64,000 nucleotides of DNA from Gammaproteobacteria bacterium UBA3067 (GCA_002366835.1 DFBZ01000060.1:101570-165569); one strand, 5' to 3'. Positions 52,663 through 61,048 are shown, counted from the stretch's first letter. Translations and numbers: made by a program. Notes: generated by a model from the letters alone, not told the origin.

Positions 52663-52686
52663 ATAAATAATAATTATTCGCATTTG
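52663..52686. promoter_or_regulatory. Probable Fur box upstream of fbpA
   Basis: AT-rich imperfect palindrome: the 10-base perfect palindrome AATAATTATT (52669-52678) flanked by ATAA and CGCATTTG, resembling the repeated NAT(A/T)AT pattern of Fur sites. It lies 42-65 bases before the fbpA start. Confidence 0.55.
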
Positions 52687-52704
52687 TATTATTTATTGCG
52701 TTAA

Positions 52705-52742
52705 TTTTGACAGAGGTCAATAGCCACTGAGCCCTGTCAAAA
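52705..52742. repeat. Inverted repeat between the FAD remnant and fbpA
   Basis: TTTTGACAG and CTGTCAAAA, perfect 9-base arms 20 bases apart. Could be a terminator for the FAD-dehydrogenase remnant or part of the fbpA promoter (TTGACA-like box). No T-tract after either arm. Confidence 0.4.
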
Positions 52743-52770
52743 CCCTCAGTCTAAGCTGAAGTAATTAACC

Positions 52771-53292
52771 CTACCTAGCTGCGTGCATTGCTGCCACATA
52801 AGCAAACGTCATGGAAGGCCCTATGGTAGAACCTGCCCCTGGGTAAGAGCGCCCCATCACGCTCGCTATGGTGTTACCCGTGACATATAAGCCTTCCACA
52901 CTATCACCCTCATTACTGAACACCTGTGCATGCTCATTGGTGACCAAGCCACCTTGGGTGCCGATACCACCAGGGAAAAGTGTTACCGCATAAAACGGTG
53001 CTTTTTCGATAGTTGCCAAATTAGGATTCGGAATACTGACATCACCGAAGTAGTTATCATAAGCGCTATCACCACGCTTAAGTTCAGTATCCTTGTGCGA
53101 AAGACAATCTTTATTAAAGGTCTGCAGCGTTTGAAGACCGGGCTTATGGACGGTAATAGCAGAGGTTAAACCACCGACTCCACCACCCACCTCAATCCAA
53201 TCCAGTTCTTTTGACCAGCTAACACCAGCCGCATCGATGTTTTTTATGTCAGGGGCTTGTGACCCGAATTTATTTCGCGTGTTATTCGCCAT
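52771..53292 (-). pseudogene. Internally deleted FAD-binding dehydrogenase (3-ketosteroid dehydrogenase-like)
   Basis: 173 aa where the family has about 560. Residues 1-53 match the N-terminus including the dinucleotide motif VGGGVGGLTSAIT. Residues from about 54 match only the last part of the family: ETL-like helix (here LQTLQTFNKD), RGDSAYDNYFGD, PFYAVTLFPGGIGTQGGL, GLYVTGNTIASVMGRSYPGAG, ending MTFAYVAAMHAAR. About 380 central residues with the substrate domain are missing, yet the frame is kept and the start has a GAGAGTG ribosome site. It cannot be a normal oxidase; it may be a recent in-frame deletion or an expressed fragment. Confidence 0.8.
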
Positions 53293-53607
53293 AGATAAAA
53301 CACTCTCAATAAAAACATTTAGAAATAATAGTCTGCTTTATCCCGACCCGTTCATTCAAGCGCGCGAACTCATTCACCCAAAACAGCTCTGCTCAAAAGA
53401 TGACATATAAAATTCAGAGGCGACTTACAAAAAAAGCATTGCCACTAGCGAAAACAGAGCGCAATACCTATAGGGCACCTATAACCAGACAAACCAACAC
53501 TTATACTTAAATATTTTATTCATATAAGGTTAACCTGCCTGTAAGAAACAGAGCCTATATTTTCTTGTATTGATTGATATTCACTTTTCAATACAAGTAG
53601 ATAAGCC
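53293..53607. other. Divergent region before the PlcP-like gene
   Basis: 315 bases without a gene. It contains a 10-base perfect inverted repeat at 53564-53597 directly before the ribosome site. I looked for a PHO box (paired CTGTCA-like repeats) upstream of the PlcP-like gene and do not see one. Confidence 0.4.
53564..53597 (+). promoter_or_regulatory. Leader hairpin before the PlcP-like gene
   Basis: CTTGTATTGA and TCAATACAAG are perfect 10-base arms 14 bases apart, ending 10 bases before the ATG. As RNA it would put the ribosome-binding region next to or inside the stem; as DNA it could be an operator. Confidence 0.5.
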
Positions 53608-54396
53608 ATGAAAAAAATTGATGGTCGTACCGTCTGGATCTCTGACATTCATCTCGGCTTCAAAGGCTGTCAGGCTGAAGCGCTCTCCGACTTCCTCCAC
53701 TCTCTGTCCTGCGAACGACTCTATCTTGTTGGTGACATCATTGATGTGTGGAATATGAAGCGCGGTTTATATTGGCCACAAAGCCATAATAATATAGCCC
53801 GCACTATTTTAGGCTTAGCCAAGCGGGGCGTAGAGGTGATTTACATCCCCGGAAATCATGACGAGATATTCAGACAGTATAACGGTCTTACATTTGGCAA
53901 TATAAAAATTAAAAACCGCGTTATACATCACACCGCTGACGGCAAAAAACTAATGGTAATGCATGGTGATGAGTTTGACAGTGTCATTAAATGCAACCCT
54001 CTGCTCGCGCACGTAGGTTGTCACGCATACGACTACCTATTGGAGGTAAATCATTGGCTAAACCTACTGAGAAAAAAATTAGGAAAACCCTACTGGTCAA
54101 TTTCATCTTATCTGAAATACAAGGTGAAGAATGCCGTTAATTTTATCAGTCAATATGAAAACATCCTTGCGAATGCAGCCCGCGCTGAAAATGTGGATGG
54201 CGTGGTGTGTGGACATATTCATCATGCGCAAATTGATATGATTGACGACATCCAATATCTTAATACTGGGGATTGGGTAGAAAGCTGCACCGCCCTAGTT
54301 GAAGATTTTGACGGCAAGATCACACTGGTTCGTTGGTTGGATGAGATCAATAACCAGCCTAAAGTTGATGTACGTAAAATTTCTGAAGCAGCCTAA
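53608..54396 (+). CDS. plcP: PlcP-like metallophosphoesterase (phospholipase C, LpxH-related)
   Basis: Calcineurin-like phosphoesterase of 262 aa. Metal ligands: Asp13/His15 (SDIHLG), Asp43 (VGDIID), Asn83-His84 (PGNHDE), His119 (MHGDEFD) and the late GHIHHAQ motif. Segments RGLYWPQSHNN, PYWSISSYLKYKVKNAVNFI and YLNTGDWVESCTALVE are those of the PlcP family (Sinorhizobium SMc00171-like), often annotated UDP-2,3-diacylglucosamine diphosphatase, which removes the phosphate headgroup of phospholipids under phosphate limitation. True LpxH proteins are shorter and differ here. A GT4 enzyme 1 kb away is the expected partner that glycosylates the diacylglycerol. Confidence 0.8.
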   Translation: MKKIDGRTVWISDIHLGFKGCQAEALSDFLHSLSCERLYLVGDIIDVWNMKRGLYWPQSHNNIARTILGLAKRGVEVIYIPGNHDEIFRQYNGLTFGNIKIKNRVIHHTADGKKLMVMHGDEFDSVIKCNPLLAHVGCHAYDYLLEVNHWLNLLRKKLGKPYWSISSYLKYKVKNAVNFISQYENILANAARAENVDGVVCGHIHHAQIDMIDDIQYLNTGDWVESCTALVEDFDGKITLVRWLDEINNQPKVDVRKISEAA

Positions 54397-54496
54397 TTTA
54401 TTACACAGAGCCACGAAATTCTTGGAGGATTCAAATCCGAAGTGCATAACAATATAAGCTCCCAAGAAACCCTTCCCACAGCCCTAAAAAACAAAA

Positions 54497-55216
54497 CTAG
54501 CCCACTAGGCTATAAGAGCTATCGTAACTAATAAAATGATCCACCTGACGTAAATCTTCAAATATTTTATCTGAAAGATAGTATTTATAATCACTGGGGT
54601 GCAGGCCTATTCTCAGCGGTTCTCCTCTACGCTCAGCCTGCAGCTTATTATATCCATTAAAACCTCTTAGAAAAAAAGAACGCATCAACGTATCGGCCTC
54701 ATAACCACATAAAGGAAGAGAATAATATTTACCGCTGTCTATATTCCTCACACCACCCAAAGTTTCAAGATATTTAAAAGGAAGTGCCTGCCAGTTCTCC
54801 AAGGTTAAACGACCGGACGCCCATGCAGGAGGAACATAAAGCAAGGGTTCATAAAAGCCATGATTCGGAAACCACTCATAACAGCACTGAACAAGTGTTT
54901 GCAGATTCTTTGATGGCTGAGACAGGTGTTCAGCAGCATCTCGTGACAACAGCAAACTATGGATATGATGATAAAAGGTTTTTGATTTTAGTGCAGTGTG
55001 ACTCCAACCATGGCCTGCAAATGGATAACCCTGCCTCTGCAAACATTCAAGCCATAGCAAGTCATCATCGCTCCAATTTTTACCCGGCACAACCAGCAAG
55101 GTAATTTGAGCCGGTTTAAGTGTCGGCACACGTTTTTGCAGTTCATTCAATAAATGCATCACCGCGCGTCGGTTTTCAGGCATCACGTCATGAATGGTCA
55201 CTAACGCGGTGATCAC
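54497..55216 (-). CDS. DUF2334 predicted polysaccharide deacetylase
   Basis: 239 aa, NodB-fold metal-dependent deacetylase relative. The active-site segments are TIHDVMPENRRAV at the N-terminus (Asp and His) and FAGHGWSHTAL (metal His pair); LHPSDYKY near the end supplies another conserved His. GTG start with GAGG 8 bases upstream. No signal peptide, so it acts in the cytoplasm or at the membrane face. On the same strand as the GT4 and sulfotransferase genes but separated from them by the MITE-like element. The substrate, perhaps the glycan or glycolipid made by the neighbours, is inferred. Confidence 0.82.
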   Translation of the reverse strand: MITALVTIHDVMPENRRAVMHLLNELQKRVPTLKPAQITLLVVPGKNWSDDDLLWLECLQRQGYPFAGHGWSHTALKSKTFYHHIHSLLLSRDAAEHLSQPSKNLQTLVQCCYEWFPNHGFYEPLLYVPPAWASGRLTLENWQALPFKYLETLGGVRNIDSGKYYSLPLCGYEADTLMRSFFLRGFNGYNKLQAERRGEPLRIGLHPSDYKYYLSDKIFEDLRQVDHFISYDSSYSLVG

Positions 55217-55248
55217 TTAAAGCACCTCAATGTCCTTGCCAACAACTT

Positions 55249-55392
55249 AAGGGCACCTCTAAAAATTAGAATTTTTATTCGAGAGCAAGGAAGCACCGCA
55301 CGGAAACCCGCAGTGTAGAAGGGCTACATGAGGAGTTGAGTACGGAGCTGACGCCGCTATCGGGTAAAAAGGCAATTTTTAGAGATGCCCTT
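55249..55392. mobile_element. MITE-like repeat, copy 2 (144 bp, inverted relative to copy 1)
   Basis: Starts AAGGGCACCTCTAAAAATT and ends AATTTTTAGAGATGCCCTT; the whole element is about 95% identical by eye to the reverse complement of 19247-19388. TTAA flanks both ends (CTTAAGGG and CCCTTAAA), which could be a target duplication or part of the ends. Sits between the GT4 and DUF2334 genes. Confidence 0.88.
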
Positions 55393-55410
55393 AAATCAGA
55401 CGTCACCGCT

Positions 55411-56571
55411 CTATGCTGCCATATAGCGCTTAACCAAGCTATATATGGGTGAAGGCCAGCCCTGCGGCAGCAAGTGAGATTGCTCTGATGTTTGCCTGAG
55501 CACCGCCAGCCATTGATTAACACTGGCCTGATTAAGAGCAAGTGCGCTCTCCCTACCGTCTCGTACAATGTTGTATCGCTCTGATGGCTCCATTGCTTCG
55601 ATGCGCTCCAATGCACTTTGCAGCGACTCATTTTTGGACATAACAACTAAACCACGAGACAGATCCGCCCACTCACTAATTCCGCATGCAGCTGTGGTTA
55701 ATACAAGGCGTTTTCTTGCCATTGCCTCTAACGCCACGGTTCCAAAAGCCTCAACGGAAGAGGGCAAAATCAACAGATCATTGTCATCTATCAAACGAGG
55801 AATTTTCCCCCTATCCTGCCACCCTAAAAAATGCAAATTTTCGATTTCTTCCTGCTGCTGAATAACGATATCACGAAGCGGCCCATCGCCGGCAATGGTG
55901 AAGGTAAGCTCAGGTCGTGAAGCAGCCAGATCCAGAAAGTGTGCGATGTTTTTCTCTGCAGCCAAGCGCCCCAAAAAGAGTACGTGTTCTATTTTTTCTG
56001 CTTGAGGACTAACCGGCCTGTCAATAAAATTATTGGATAGAGACGTGCCCACCAAATGGGGCTGAGCAACCCCCAAAGAAAGTAGCTGTTCTACCATCCC
56101 GTCACTGATAGTCACAACATTGCTACTGGCCCGTAGCATGAATTTATTCACCCAACTTAGTGATTTTTGGGCGAGGTAGCCAATGGGGCCAGGCCAATAA
56201 AGCCGCACCAAACTGGGGTAGTCGGTTTGATGCGTCATACATACCGGCACACCCAGCTTTGCGGCAAGCCACAAGCCCCCTGTTGCAAATAACCCTGGCC
56301 CCGGTACCACGATGACATTCGGTTTTATTTCATTTGCAAGCTGCACTAATTTTCGCATTTTAGGCAGAAAAAGACGTTGTGTATTATCTCCAGGAAGCGG
56401 AAAAGATAAACCTTGCACCGGGTGCGGCTCTAATAAATTTGGCGCCACAAGCTCAACCTGCTCCACATGGGGGCGCAACTGTGCGACCAGATCTTGAAAA
56501 TATGTGCCTACCCCATTTCGCCCCTGGATGGCGTCTACAACAAATAATATTCTCAGTTCTGAATTATTCAT
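55411..56571 (-). CDS. GT4-family glycosyltransferase
   Basis: Retaining GT-B glycosyltransferase, 386 aa. N-terminal acceptor domain begins ILFVVDAIQGRNGVGTYFQDL; nucleotide-sugar domain has VLFLGRLAAEKNI, FTIAGDGPLR, FLGWQDRG and the E-x7-E motif EAFGTVALEAMA. No membrane helices. The resemblance to GDP-mannose- or UDP-sugar-diacylglycerol transferases and a PlcP-like gene nearby suggest a glycolipid synthase (Agt-like), but a glycan-synthesis role is equally possible. AAGGAG lies 12 bases before the ATG. 88 bases downstream of the sulfotransferase gene, so probably one transcript. Confidence 0.88.
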   Translation of the reverse strand: MNNSELRILFVVDAIQGRNGVGTYFQDLVAQLRPHVEQVELVAPNLLEPHPVQGLSFPLPGDNTQRLFLPKMRKLVQLANEIKPNVIVVPGPGLFATGGLWLAAKLGVPVCMTHQTDYPSLVRLYWPGPIGYLAQKSLSWVNKFMLRASSNVVTISDGMVEQLLSLGVAQPHLVGTSLSNNFIDRPVSPQAEKIEHVLFLGRLAAEKNIAHFLDLAASRPELTFTIAGDGPLRDIVIQQQEEIENLHFLGWQDRGKIPRLIDDNDLLILPSSVEAFGTVALEAMARKRLVLTTAACGISEWADLSRGLVVMSKNESLQSALERIEAMEPSERYNIVRDGRESALALNQASVNQWLAVLRQTSEQSHLLPQGWPSPIYSLVKRYMAA

Positions 56572-56659
56572 CCCTACAGATATCTCCTTGCGCTTAGCTA
56601 TAATGCCGCCCCGAAAATCCCCTTAACAGGCCGGCTATGATTTTCAAAACAGCCTGACT

Positions 56660-57826
56660 TCAAGCCGCTTCGGGTGGTGCATAACCGAGGGTGTTATATA
56701 CAAAGCCAAACTGCTCGCATAAATCAGCGGCCTGGATACCCAATGCAGCCCCGTGATAAGCGTGCCCACTGCGATACGATTTTGCCTTACGACATTCTTG
56801 TTTAATCCACGCTGTATATTGATCGTCAAATGAAAGTCCAAATTTACGGTAAAGCACTTGTATAGATTTTTCTGGGGACGATGTTAAATTTTCCATGCGC
56901 ACGAAATGATGATATGACTCACCAACGCAAGGCAGAGAATTAAATAAATGCGCGTAATAAAAGCGCAACATCTCACTCAACTTCTCCCGCCACCAAGCTT
57001 CATTCACACGCCCACTAAATATACGCGCCCCCACCAGAATGGAACTCACCTGAGAAGGAACCGCCTCATTAGGATTTCGCAAGCAAGCAATAAAGCGCGC
57101 ATCGGGAAATGCTTCTGCCAGTGTTTGCAGCATCGGTGTAAAGCTAGGATTTTTTGACAGAAATGTCAGCGACTCGCCATGTACATAGAGGTGCCTCTGC
57201 ACCAAGCCGTAATAAAATTTCTTTAATTGCTCTTTTTCCTCTACGGAAGCAACTTGATCAAAACGACTTAAGCGTAGAAAAGCGGGATCACCAAAAGGTA
57301 AAATCAATAAAAAACAGGCGAACATAGGGCTGAGCGCCAAATAATCTTCTTCTGGTTGGTTTAAGCGGGTAGAGTGCACACCATCTAAACCAGAAAACAA
57401 TTTATTTTGAAACCAACCCACCAGTGTAGAAACAGGGGAACCAAACACGCCATCAATGATGCCCAGATTTTTCCATATTATTCGCTGAACAATAGACGGG
57501 GCAAATACTAACTCTTGCAGAGACATGGTGGTAAAACGCTGGGCATCACCGGCTAAGAGGCGGTGTAAAAAAGTGGTACCACTACGCGGAATGCCAATCA
57601 CCAGCACCGGCGCTTTAATTTTAACATGGCGAAAGCGGGGGAAAAGCAGATGATCTAGACCCAGACAAAACCAAGTCGTGGTCAAATAGAATAAAAACAC
57701 CGGCCAAAAAAATAACATGACCAAACAACGTTGAACTGAGAATTCAGAATAAGCGCCGTCTTTTTGGGGGAAAAAGCTATACCAAAATAAACGCGGAAAT
57801 TGTTTTAACAGGCTCCAGATCATCAT
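56660..57826 (-). CDS. PAPS-dependent sulfotransferase, membrane-associated
   Basis: 388 aa. The 5'-phosphosulfate loop is GIPRSGTTFLHRL (residues about 78-90), the 3'-phosphate part lies in FIACLRNPNEAVPSQ, and a C-terminal FVRMENLTSSPEKSIQVLYRKFG segment fits the Sulfotransfer_3 family. A hydrophobic N-terminal helix (about 36-55) should tether it to the inner membrane. GAGGC precedes the ATG. Upstream gene of the sulfotransferase-GT4 pair. A sulfated glycolipid or surface glycan product is inferred. Confidence 0.88.
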   Translation of the reverse strand: MMIWSLLKQFPRLFWYSFFPQKDGAYSEFSVQRCLVMLFFWPVFLFYLTTTWFCLGLDHLLFPRFRHVKIKAPVLVIGIPRSGTTFLHRLLAGDAQRFTTMSLQELVFAPSIVQRIIWKNLGIIDGVFGSPVSTLVGWFQNKLFSGLDGVHSTRLNQPEEDYLALSPMFACFLLILPFGDPAFLRLSRFDQVASVEEKEQLKKFYYGLVQRHLYVHGESLTFLSKNPSFTPMLQTLAEAFPDARFIACLRNPNEAVPSQVSSILVGARIFSGRVNEAWWREKLSEMLRFYYAHLFNSLPCVGESYHHFVRMENLTSSPEKSIQVLYRKFGLSFDDQYTAWIKQECRKAKSYRSGHAYHGAALGIQAADLCEQFGFVYNTLGYAPPEAA

Positions 57827-57904
57827 CGCAACGCCTCTGATTAAAAATCAGTGGACGAGTATGCAAAGAAATAAAGACAGTTTTATGACAATTTAGGAAT
57901 AGTC

Positions 57905-58330
57905 TTAAAAGCCCTGCCCCTGAACAGTGACAAGCAAATTTCGGCTACCCCCAGAATTACGATGTTCGCATAAATATATACCCTGCCAAACACCCATATT
58001 CAAATAGCCATCGCTAATAGGGATATTGAGACTACAGCCGAGAATGCTGCTTTTTAGATGCGCAGGCATGTCGTCACTGCCTTCATCTGTGTGCAAGAAA
58101 TACGACGCGCTCTCAGGAACAGTCTGATTAAAAAAACTCTCAAAATCCGAACGCACGCTGGGATCGGCATTTTCATTGATAGTGAGGGATGCGGAAGTGT
58201 GTTTTATAAACACATTCATCATCCCCATGGAGATCTCGGCCAGCTCCGGTAGCTGAGCGAGGACTTCATCGCTTATAAGATGAAAACCCCTGCGACGAGG
58301 CTTTAAGCGAATTTCTTTTTGGATCCACAT
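57905..58330 (-). CDS. yjbQ: YjbQ/UPF0047 family protein
   Basis: 141 aa from ATG at 58330. The family signature GMMNVFIKHTSASLTINENADPSV (in part IKHTSASLTINENAD) and C-terminal GVWQGIYLCEHRN are present. YjbQ proteins form a trimer with a conserved anionic-ligand pocket; thiamine-phosphate synthase activity has been reported for some. Next to orn, 20 bases away, on the same strand, and probably cotranscribed. Confidence 0.92.
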   Translation of the reverse strand: MWIQKEIRLKPRRRGFHLISDEVLAQLPELAEISMGMMNVFIKHTSASLTINENADPSVRSDFESFFNQTVPESASYFLHTDEGSDDMPAHLKSSILGCSLNIPISDGYLNMGVWQGIYLCEHRNSGGSRNLLVTVQGQGF

Positions 58331-58350
58331 CGTCAAAAGCCTGTGGTTCT

Positions 58351-58896
58351 TTACACTTTTAGAAGATGGCCACGGTAATAACGCAGCTCTTCGATAGACT
58401 CACGAATATCATCCAAAGCCTGATGAGTGCCTTTTTTTGTTAAGCCCCTCGCCACATCCGGCGCCCACATTTGCGCGAGTATTTTCAAAGTGCTGACATC
58501 AAGATTACGATAATGAAAGTACTCCTCAAGCGATGGCATAAGCCGATATAAAAAACGTCGATCCTGACAAATACTGTTTCCACAGATTGGTGAAGCGCCT
58601 TTGGGAACATAATCCTGCAAAAACTCCAGCGTTTTTTGCTCCGCAAGCGCGGTGCCCACAGCGCTTTGTTTAACCCGATCGATCAAACCAGAATTACCAT
58701 GGGTGCGCGTGTTCCATTCATCCATTGCCTCTAGGGCTTCATCCGGCTGATGCACTGCTATCACCGGGCCCTCAGCCAAAACCTTAAGATCAGCATCGGT
58801 GATAATGGTCGCCACCTCGATAATGACGTCCGTATCGGGGTCAAGCCCCGTCATTTCCAAATCAATCCAAATGAGATTATCCTGACTAACGGCCAT
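58351..58896 (-). CDS. orn: Oligoribonuclease
   Basis: DEDDh 3'-5' exoribonuclease that degrades RNA dinucleotides and pGpG, completing mRNA turnover and cyclic-di-GMP breakdown. Exo I motif [27 protein letters not shown] region (here [13 protein letters not shown]), Exo [17 protein letters not shown]. 181 aa is standard. AGGAG precedes the ATG. Divergent from rsgA, as in many gammaproteobacteria. Confidence 0.97.
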   Translation of the reverse strand: MAVSQDNLIWIDLEMTGLDPDTDVIIEVATIITDADLKVLAEGPVIAVHQPDEALEAMDEWNTRTHGNSGLIDRVKQSAVGTALAEQKTLEFLQDYVPKGASPICGNSICQDRRFLYRLMPSLEEYFHYRNLDVSTLKILAQMWAPDVARGLTKKGTHQALDDIRESIEELRYYRGHLLKV

Positions 58897-58988
58897 GCCA
58901 TTACGCTCCTACCATTGATAATGTAAACAGTTTAACCTAGATTAAGCCGCTTAGCGGTTTTTTCACACTCTTGGTAACCTAAGGCTAA

Positions 58989-59996
58989 ATGGCAAAACGA
59001 CGACTCAGCCGCCAACAAAAATGGCGCATCGATAAAATACAGCAAGAACGTATTGCACGCGCCCAAAAGAAAGATCAGGAAGCCGATACCCTGATGGAAT
59101 CTGGTGAATTTGGTGCCGAACAGGATGGCACCGTTGTCGCCCACTATGGCACCCAGGTGGAAGTTGAAGATTCCGACTACCATCGATACCGCTGCCTACT
59201 GCGTGCAAATGTGCCACAGTTGGTCACGGGGGATCGCATTGTATGGCGACCAGGACCTAACGATATAGGAATCATCGAGGCGCAATATCCACGCCGCTCC
59301 AGCCTCAGTCGCCCAGATTTGCGTGGCAAAATCAAAACCGTCGCCGCGAATATCGATTACATCATTATCGTAATCGCCCCCCTGCCGGAACCCTCCAGCA
59401 TCCTTATCGACCGCTACCTAGTCGCGGCCGAACTGGCCGAAATTGAACCCATTGTTCTGCTAAATAAAATTGACTTGCTTGAAGAAAAGAATCGTCAAGA
59501 CTTTGAAAGCCTTATCGAAGGCTACCGACAAATTGGCTACCAAACCTTCACCTGTTCCGCCAAACAGGCCCTTGGCCTTACGGAACTTGACGCGCTACTG
59601 CATCAACATAGTTTCGTATTTGTCGGTCAATCCGGCGTAGGTAAGTCATCACTGGTAAACGCCCTACTTCCCCATAGCGCACAAGAAACACGCGAGGTAT
59701 CAGAAACCTCTGGGCTGGGCGTACACACCACCACCACTGCTCAGCTATTTCACACGCTGAACAATGGCAAACTCATCGACTCACCCGGCATCCGCGAATT
59801 CAGCCTACATGTCACCGAAGCACAACAACTAGCCCAAGGTTTTCGTGAATTCCAACCCTATTTTGGCCACTGCCAATTTAGTGATTGCAAACATGATAGA
59901 GAACCAAACTGTGCGATAAAAACAGCGGTAGCAGAAGGAAAAATTCGCCCCCAGAGACTTGAGAACTACCTCAAGCTGGTGGCGGCACTGGAGTAA
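58989..59996 (+). CDS. rsgA: Small-ribosomal-subunit biogenesis GTPase
   Basis: Circularly permuted GTPase that checks late 30S maturation. An N-terminal OB-fold (RYRCLLRANVPQLVTGDRIVW, in part) is followed by the permuted G motifs: LLNKIDLLEE (G4), then GQSGVGKSSLVNAL (G1), LIDSPGIREF (G3), and a zinc-binding end GHCQFSDCKHDREPNC. 335 aa is usual. AAGG 5 bases before the ATG. Confidence 0.97.
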   Translation: MAKRRLSRQQKWRIDKIQQERIARAQKKDQEADTLMESGEFGAEQDGTVVAHYGTQVEVEDSDYHRYRCLLRANVPQLVTGDRIVWRPGPNDIGIIEAQYPRRSSLSRPDLRGKIKTVAANIDYIIIVIAPLPEPSSILIDRYLVAAELAEIEPIVLLNKIDLLEEKNRQDFESLIEGYRQIGYQTFTCSAKQALGLTELDALLHQHSFVFVGQSGVGKSSLVNALLPHSAQETREVSETSGLGVHTTTTAQLFHTLNNGKLIDSPGIREFSLHVTEAQQLAQGFREFQPYFGHCQFSDCKHDREPNCAIKTAVAEGKIRPQRLENYLKLVAALE

Positions 59997-60097
59997 AGGG
60001 ATTCAAAGATGTGTACGGTAAACCCCAAAAAATAAATTTATCAGAGCGCAGAATCGCATAATGGAGCGTAACGCCCCTTCAAGCCCGCTGCTCAGAC

Positions 60098-60155
60098 AAA
60101 TTTCCCCTAGTGGCTTCTTAAGCCTAGAAGCCTTATCGAAAACAGGGGGAAATTT
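60098..60155. repeat. Structured inverted repeat after rsgA
   Basis: Outer arms AAATTTCCCC and GGGGAAATTT (10 bases, perfect) enclose an inner GGCTTC / GAAGCC stem. It lies in the convergent gap between rsgA and the YHS-domain gene. No T-tract directly after it on the + strand. Confidence 0.5.
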
Positions 60156-60174
60156 AATATCCAAGCGCGCCACC

Positions 60175-60657
60175 CTACAAATTCCAAAAATATTCAGCCC
60201 TTTCAACCACCCCACTTTCAATCTTTTTGAGCCAGCTTTGCCGCACTTTTTTACTGCCAAATAAATAGAGCTTCTCATTTTGGATAAACCAAGCTTCCGG
60301 GTCGCTCCTCGCCGTCACCCCATAACTGATCCCAGAAGCACAATAACCACCAAATTGAGGTGCATAACGTTCAGGGGCTTTAACAAAGAGTTGTTTATGC
60401 GCCTCAGAGCCAAAGTACCAACTGACACCCTGCCACCGGTATTGGAATTCCTCAGAACCAGGCTGTGCTTTTTGCAATTCAAAAAAAGTAACTGGGTCGA
60501 AGCCTTTGATCGCTATGCCATCTGAAGCGCTCACCTCTCCCCACCACCGCCAGAACGCGGGCGATACATGGTGCTGAACCGAGAAATTACTGATCAACAG
60601 CCCACCGACGACCACTAAGAGTAGGACTATACGACGTAAACTGAATAGTTGTTTCAT
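60175..60657 (-). CDS. YHS-domain exported protein
   Basis: 160 aa. N-terminal membrane anchor or signal (RRIVLLLVVVGGLLISNFS), then a YHS domain: GIAIKGFDPVTFFE, WYFGSEAHKQLFVKAPERYAPQFGGYCA. Such proteins are thought to bind metal or act in small-molecule sensing in the periplasm; function is not settled. Cys in FGGYCASG is conserved in the family. Followed downstream by the structured inverted repeat. Confidence 0.88.
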   Translation of the reverse strand: MKQLFSLRRIVLLLVVVGGLLISNFSVQHHVSPAFWRWWGEVSASDGIAIKGFDPVTFFELQKAQPGSEEFQYRWQGVSWYFGSEAHKQLFVKAPERYAPQFGGYCASGISYGVTARSDPEAWFIQNEKLYLFGSKKVRQSWLKKIESGVVERAEYFWNL

Positions 60658-60669
60658 AATCTAACCTCG

Positions 60670-60700
60670 AAAAAGCCAATGGACAGGCATACGATTAATT
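60670..60700. repeat. 31-bp direct repeat, left copy
   Basis: Begins AAAAAGCCAATGG and ends ATACGATTAATT; an exact 31-base match, same orientation, at 63199-63229. The two copies bracket the HxlR-SDR-cupin genes. Confidence 0.85.
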
Positions 60701-61048
60701 TTTCTCTGCGTCGAGAAACAGTTTAACTTTTGAAATGCGCCGCGCAACATTTCTATTTATTGCTGTTCTTTTTGGCGAGGATCTTCCTCGATTGTATTTT
60801 CGAAAGACAGCGCCATAAAATATTTTCACGACAACTTTTCACGACAACATGTTTGTTTACTGAAAATTAGCGTGTTTATAGTGCGCCACGACAGCTTTCC
60901 ACCAAAGGGGTGTTAACGCAATTTTGATGGCGCTGTGGCGAAGTGTCTCGGTAGGAAGTGAGGGCTTATAAGGCTGCAGCCTAAAGGCCTTGCGCGGCGG
61001 CGCGAAATCCACGCATCCAACACCAAAGATGGAAACTGCGGCAAAGTG
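60701..61048. other. Non-coding region downstream of the HxlR gene
   Basis: About 350 bases with no gene. It holds an exact tandem 13-base repeat TTTTCACGACAAC (60823-60835, 60836-60848), GCGCCACGACAGC facing GCGCTGTGGCGA-type complementary sequence, and GGCTGCAGCC palindromic DNA near 60973. It looks like degraded or rearranged repeat-rich DNA. Confidence 0.4.

Noticed and set aside
53400..53607. PHO box upstream of the PlcP-like gene
   Set aside because: No paired CTGTCA-like repeats with the right spacing; only a CTGTAAG-like single match.
55275..55646. Minus-strand 123-codon frame
   Set aside because: Runs through the MITE-like element and out of frame over the glycosyltransferase gene; not a gene.
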